Below are positions 59,430 to 64,000 of a stretch of DNA of 64,000 nt, piece after piece (position 1 is the stretch's first letter; the number at the start of each line of letters is the position of its first letter). The notes beneath the pieces are model-generated. The model worked only from the letters and a program-made list of their open reading frames with translations. It made no database searches and was not told the DNA's origin. A program made the position numbers and the translations under genes. Origin of the DNA: Sisyra terminalis (Eukaryota > Arthropoda > Insecta > Neuroptera > Sisyridae); contig OY292280.1 of assembly GCA_958496175.1 (NCBI GenBank), forward strand, positions 9,858,001-9,922,000, written 5' to 3'.

Positions 59430-59590
59430 GGGATTTTTATAATTTTCACTACTAAGGTCTTTAGGGACATTTGGGTTAAAAAAGTCCGTAATCGAGAAAT
59501 ATCGAAAATTTACTCGATACGAAAATCGAACCCATTACCTATTAGTTTTGAAACGGCCAACTTGACCACTGGGCCACTAGTAGTTAGATA
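59430..59590 (-). mobile_element. tRNA-derived SINE, best copy
   Basis: Minus strand: ACTAGTGGCCCAGTGGTCAA (A box TGGCCCAGTGG), then B box GGGTTCGATTTT about 45 bp later, and the body CTCGATTACGGACTTTTTTA to AAAGACCTTAGTAGT. The spacing of A and B boxes fits a tRNA-type pol III promoter. Confidence 0.75.
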
Positions 59591-61236
59591 TTATTAATAA
59601 GTTCTAAAAATTTTTTTGAATACATTTTTCTTAAAATACCTTTTAGATCATTGCAGTACAGGGGTACCAAAAAAATTAAAATTATCATACTTTTCTATTC
59701 TTTAGCAATTTGTAAGAATTTGAAAATTTACCTTCTTTTTTCTGGTCTCTATCATAATAATATTAGATACTGATAAAGAGTTTACCTTGTTTTATTTTTT
59801 ATTTAACCAAATATAAAGAAATTTTTACATCGGACTCGATTTTTTTCCATCCCGCTTCTCCAACAACGTTTAATTTATAAAAATTTTTTTTTTTAAATTT
59901 TTGGAATATTCTAATAATAAAAATAAATAAATGATACAAAATTGATGGTTCAAATATTTATTATTTCTCAATATTCTTGACTAGAATACTCCCTTATTTG
60001 CCAATTAAGCTCCAACTTCTAAGTTTATATTACACGTAAATAATGAAGGGTATCCACAGTATTGAGAAATAAAAAATGTAGTACTTTGGGAGGACTGGAA
60101 AAATGAGGTCTAATTTCGTAGAGGATAAGAAAATAGGTACAACCAGGATCTGGATATATTGGATACTACCCGCAATTCCTCCAAAATCCTGGAAACATTC
60201 GAACAATTAGGAGCTTAGAAACTTAAAAAAAAAAATAATACATTTATGTACATTTGGAGTACTGAAGGAATACGGTATAGTTCAGTATTGGGTGAGAATT
60301 CAACAAAATTTTCAATCCTGGATGCCACACGCGATACCCCCTGGAATAATTCGAATGATCTGGAATTTACTGATCTTGTGGAAACAAGTTTTTCTATTGT
60401 TATAAATTTGTGTAATCTTTAAATAAGTACTATTAAGACGAAAAATTATTACGGCACAATTATAAATGTTATGATTTATTATTGCGATTGGATAATACGA
60501 GAGTACATCGGGAAATACTTATAAGATCCGGATGCATTGAGGGGGAGGAGGAAGCTTTTTTAACTAGAAATTCTGGATACCACACACAATTTTTGCGTCA
60601 CCAAGGATTAGTTCTTTGTTGTATCTAAAGGTCTTTCATAAGGCAAATTCAAAATTTAGAATTATCTGAAACTAACAGTTTTTGTGGTAACCAAGCTTAT
60701 CTTATATTTCCAATATTTTTAAGTTTAGTCCATACCAATGATTATATAGAGATCAGTGATATCAGTAGTAGTTATTTAAGTATGAAACTCAACCACCAAG
60801 AAACTTAATCCTTGATGCCTCATGCAATTCCCCCAAAATCCTGGATTAATTCGAATAGTTATTGTATATGTGGAAACAAAATTCCTATTTTACTTATATT
60901 TATTTATAGTATAAGTATTAATTTAATTAAAAACTTTGAGCTATTATGTAACCTTGCTTCTTAAATTGCTTGTAGGTTAAATATACCAGGTTAAAAAAAG
61001 ATCCAAAAAATTAATTTAAATATGTTTATTAAAAATATATACAAATTGTTATATTTCAAAAATGTACAAATAAGTCAATAATTAAAGTTATATTCAGATT
61101 ATCAAAATATTAAAAATAATATAATTTTATATTTACAAAGGAGAGTTAAAAAATATTAATTATAAACTTATATTACAAAATATATTCCACAATAATTAAT
61201 TGTAAGTCAATATATTATAATAATATTACAAAAATA

Positions 61237-61737
61237 TTACATTCGCAATCGTTTTTTTAAATTGGCATTGATACCTTTACTACATTCCGAATCGTTCTTC
61301 CGAATTTGGAGTCCTCTTTTAGTCGGAGTGCGTACTTGATGTTTGATTTGAACCCAAACCGAATTCAGAGTCCTTGGCTTTTCCGGTTTCACTGGTACAT
61401 TCGTATCCACCTTGGTAGCCCGTACCTCTGGAATTGTAGGTTCTACTGGTCCAATAAACCGTCGTGAACGTTGGGTAATAGAATTTTTAGGGTTTCTAAT
61501 ATATTGTCTTACCAATCGTTCTTTCCGCAAATGACGGCAAATCCTGGTCCGCAACACTTTTTCCGAGTGGCACAATCCATTCCAATATTTGCTTGTAGAA
61601 GCCGCAGCCACCAATGATTTCGGGTCCAATTTTCGCAAAATCAAACAAGCCACTTCCTCGGGTAGGTTCATCAACAAATCGTCAGAATTGTTAACATTCA
61701 TCGAAGAAAACATTGAAAATAAATCACAGGAATACAT
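61237..61737 (-). CDS. F-box protein, copy 2 (166 aa)
   Basis: Same structure as copy 1, in convergent (tail-to-tail) orientation, with TATA box 61815-61822 and AATAAA at 61025-61030 (minus). The F-box region is identical to copy 1. All five amino-acid differences lie behind it: FI for LT in RSRR..GPVEP near residues 94-95, and S, C, S for P, F, T in NDPEFTKG near residues 152-155. Promoter and leader are also nearly identical, so both copies should be transcribed alike. The arms may be kept similar by gene conversion or be recently duplicated. Confidence 0.85.
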   Translation of the reverse strand: MYSCDLFSMFSSMNVNNSDDLLMNLPEEVACLILRKLDPKSLVAAASTSKYWNGLCHSEKVLRTRICRHLRKERLVRQYIRNPKNSITQRSRRFIGPVEPTIPEVRATKVDTNVPVKPEKPRTLNSVWVQIKHQVRTPTKRGLQIRKNDSECSKGINANLKKRLRM

Positions 61738-61814
61738 TTTGCAAATTCACTATTATCACAATTGTACAAGCACAAAATCAAAACGAGATATGATCCTGAA
61801 GAAATGTGCACCCC

Positions 61815-61822
61815 CTTTTATA
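61815..61822 (-). promoter_or_regulatory. TATA box of F-box gene copy 2
   Basis: TATAAAAG on the minus strand, in the same context and at the same distance from the ATG as in copy 1. Confidence 0.75.
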
Positions 61823-62414
61823 TGCCAAAAAGAGAAAGGATTGGAGAAAGTGAAAGGGTAATTTGCAGAGAGGAGGAGCGAAAAGGATTAAGGAGCATAA
61901 AAGAGTAGTGGTGCAAGATAAGGGATTAAGAAGTCAAGTGGTAAGTGAAAGGCCATTTTAAGATTAGGGATGATAATTGCTTTTGAAGGAAAGGTGGGGA
62001 ATTGATTTATTTATATTTATCGGTATCTGAATATAAACTCTTTTTTAATTTTTTTAGATATTGATGAACTAATTTGGAGTATACTTACTAGAGTAGCACA
62101 AAAAATTAACAATTTTTGTTTTCAAGTCTTTTACTGAAATATGTTAATTTATTATGACTGTAGATTTAGCTCCAAAAATTAACCCCAAATAAAAATTTCC
62201 ATGATTTTGGATACATGGTATAATTTTTGGGGTTATGCAATTTTGTAGTTGGGTTAGTGCCAGAAAATGAACCAAGTAATTTATTTTAAAATTTGCTATC
62301 CTCTATTTGTTTCCATATTGTTCTAATATTTTGTACAATACCTCTTTCCATTATTTACTCGTTTAGTGAATTTGGCAAAGATATATATATAAATATTCCA
62401 AAAAAGAGTTTGAT

Positions 62415-63165
62415 ATTGCAACCAAGGTATTTTCAATGGCTAAAATTAGATCCTTTGTACTGACGAATTATCGTCCCTTCGTGTAATTCTACCTTGATGG
62501 CTTCACAAATTTTCTATTATATTAAAAGATGGCGTCAGGGCTGAACAATCCAAAAATGATATTTTAGTCCTGGATTTATTTTTCCCGATATGAATTGCAG
62601 CAATATTCTGATGAAAATTCCAAGATCTTTCCTCGAACTTCTTAATTGATTTTTGTGGGTTCTAATAAGTCTATGTATCTGGTAAAAGTCTCAAAAAGGA
62701 TAATAGAAAAATATTTTTCTTGATGAAAAACATTAATGCCTCGAAGGTCCTGGTAGGTTTCAATATGATTTCAATGATAGAAAAAAAGAAGATATCTGGT
62801 TAGCCGTCGCCATACAGAAAAACCTCTACTGGAACCATGGATAACTTTGAGAAAAATAAATCTATTAAAAAATGCTACGAAACCTTTTTTGTAGACCCAT
62901 TAATTTATTTTAAGGTCACATAAAAATTTTGCTCTAAATAGATACTAATTCGTTCGTTCAACCAAGGTATTTTCAATGGCTAAAATTAGATCCTTTGTAC
63001 CGACGAATCATCGTCCCTACGTGTAAACCCACCCAGATTGCCCCCAAAAATTTTCTATTATAATAAGAGATGGCGCCAAGGCTGAACATCCAAAAATGAT
63101 ATTTTAGTCCTGGATTGATTTTTCCCGGAATGAATTGCAGCAATATTCTGCTGAAAAATCGAGAA
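62415..63165. repeat. Partial direct duplication at the outer edge of the right arm
   Basis: 62415-62630 and 62958-63165 both start AACCAAGGTATTTTCAATGG and contain AATGATATTTTAGTCCTGGA. The second is closer to the left-arm sequence near 54900-55080 (CGTAAACCCACCC motif), the first more diverged. Confidence 0.7.
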
Positions 63166-64000
63166 TCTTTTCCTTCTACCTTCTAATAAAATATTTTTGT
63201 TATCCCAGGTATTGTCATTAAAAAAAATTATTATATTTTTGATAATTATTTGCGATAGCTTAAAGTCATTAATTATAATTTCCTTATAATTTTATTGCTT
63301 CACATTAAAATCTATAATTTTTGTTGATACATTTTTAAGTATTTTTATTTTGTAGATGCCTCATGAAGTTGCGATAAGCAACGAAACGTAGTGAATATGG
63401 AAAATAAAACATTTAAAGGATCTTAAAAACCAGAGTTTTATTCTTTAATTTAATTAATTGATTTAAGCTACTGATTTATTTACAAAAAATTGCCATTTTT
63501 TTGTCTAATTTATTGTAGAATATCTTAAAAATATTTCAAAATTAGCATCCCTTGGTGATTTTTCCTAAAAGTACCAAGGATTATTCGGTAAGCTCTAATA
63601 ATTTAAGCAAACTGCATCTTCTTGAACCTAAAAATTGGTCTCAGTACCCCATTGAAAATTTGAGTTGATTTTTTTACGTTAGAAAAATATATTTTTAAAT
63701 ATATTTTATCAAAAATTGTATAATTTATGTAACTATTTTCTTGCACCCCTTGGGGTGCGAGAACCACGAGCTAAAACACGGTTCTAATGGATAAATCGTA
63801 GCAAATTTGCAAGGTATTTTCATGGTTTATATGTTGAACTTTTAGGGATAAAAAATAGGCAAATTTACTTTAAAGACCACAAAATATATTTAAATATAAA
63901 ATATTTTCAATACTTTTTTTATTGTGCTGCGATTTTAAGTGTAAACAAAGCAAAAATTGTTATAGAAAGATTATAATATAAATGTAAGCATTATGCTAAG
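63166..64000. other. Gene-less end of the window
   Basis: Contains a hammerhead-like motif (63360-63390) and a decayed hAT MITE (63615-63785: GTACCCCATTGAAAATTTG, CTTGCACCCCTTGGGGTGCG, relative of 33592-33815). No gene. Confidence 0.5.
63360..63390 (+). ncRNA. Hammerhead-like motif, one core change
   Basis: CTCATGA (G of CUGA changed to C), extra A, stem II GTTGC/GCAAC with a GATAA loop, GAA, ACGT, A. Stem II is fully paired, with a sequence different from the other copies. Confidence 0.45.

Larger units (their letters stand above)
57076..60479. other. Spacer of the inverted duplication
   Basis: Holds a TIR element (57268-58874), a SINE (59430-59590) and AT-rich filler. An open frame at 58535-58729 is not supported. 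Confidence 0.5.
60480..62865. repeat. Right arm of the large inverted duplication
   Basis: Reverse complement of 54625-57075. Its outer end continues into sequence matching 53775-53850 (CTACGAAACCTTTTTTGTAG...), so the arm break lies inside the foldback element on that side. A further partial direct duplication follows at 62958-63160. Confidence 0.85.

Overview
The window looks like nuclear DNA of an insect. It is strongly AT-rich and gene-poor, with 53-67 bp spliceosomal introns (one of 267 bp), TATA-box promoters and AATAAA poly(A) signals, and it is packed with insect-type transposons: Helitrons ending in CTAG|T, hAT and foldback MITEs, Jockey-like reverse-transcriptase scraps, a tRNA-derived SINE and hammerhead-ribozyme-bearing repeats. 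I see no bacterial, plasmid or phage features. The sequence alone does not fix the insect order.

Layout. 1-2940 has no gene I can support. 3024-3488 is a small two-exon gene of 132 aa (family A). 3662-8790 holds nested foldback elements and hammerhead-like motifs. 8800-10683 is a Helitron with both ends. 12190-14073 (minus) is an intact 627-aa BED-finger/hAT-derived gene that seems to have lost transposase residues, with a 3 x 124 bp tandem repeat directly before its start codon. 14.8-30.4 kb is transposon-rich: four Helitron copies, one half of a segmental duplication, a 593-bp foldback element and a short RT scrap. 30491-30915 (minus) is a small acidic-protein gene, facing away from a plus-strand TATA promoter and 5' leader exon at 31230-31360. 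36636-37310 is a two-exon gene of 135 aa with an Alba-like pattern. 37.4-47.2 kb holds another Helitron, a 1.2 kb foldback element and the second half of the segmental duplication. 47517-47927 encodes a 136-aa protein resembling family A. 49.5-50.3 kb is a broken Jockey-like RT. 53016-53468 is the paralogue of the first gene, with the same intron position and length. 54.6-62.9 kb is an inverted duplication (arms about 2.4 kb) carrying two convergent copies of a TATA-driven, single-exon F-box gene.

What the genes may do together. Nothing shows a pathway. The F-box pair could supply SCF ubiquitin-ligase adaptors. Family A (3024, 53016, more distantly 47517) shows a strand/helix pattern that reminds me of proteasome assembly chaperone 3, and the 36636 gene of Alba/Rpp20 proteins. 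These are fold-level guesses that need a profile search. The two signals I would look at first are (1) about a dozen short hammerhead-ribozyme-like motifs with covarying stem II and self-complementary stem III, often in opposed pairs, and (2) the set of short, similarly sized, fast-diverging single-domain genes (123-166 aa).
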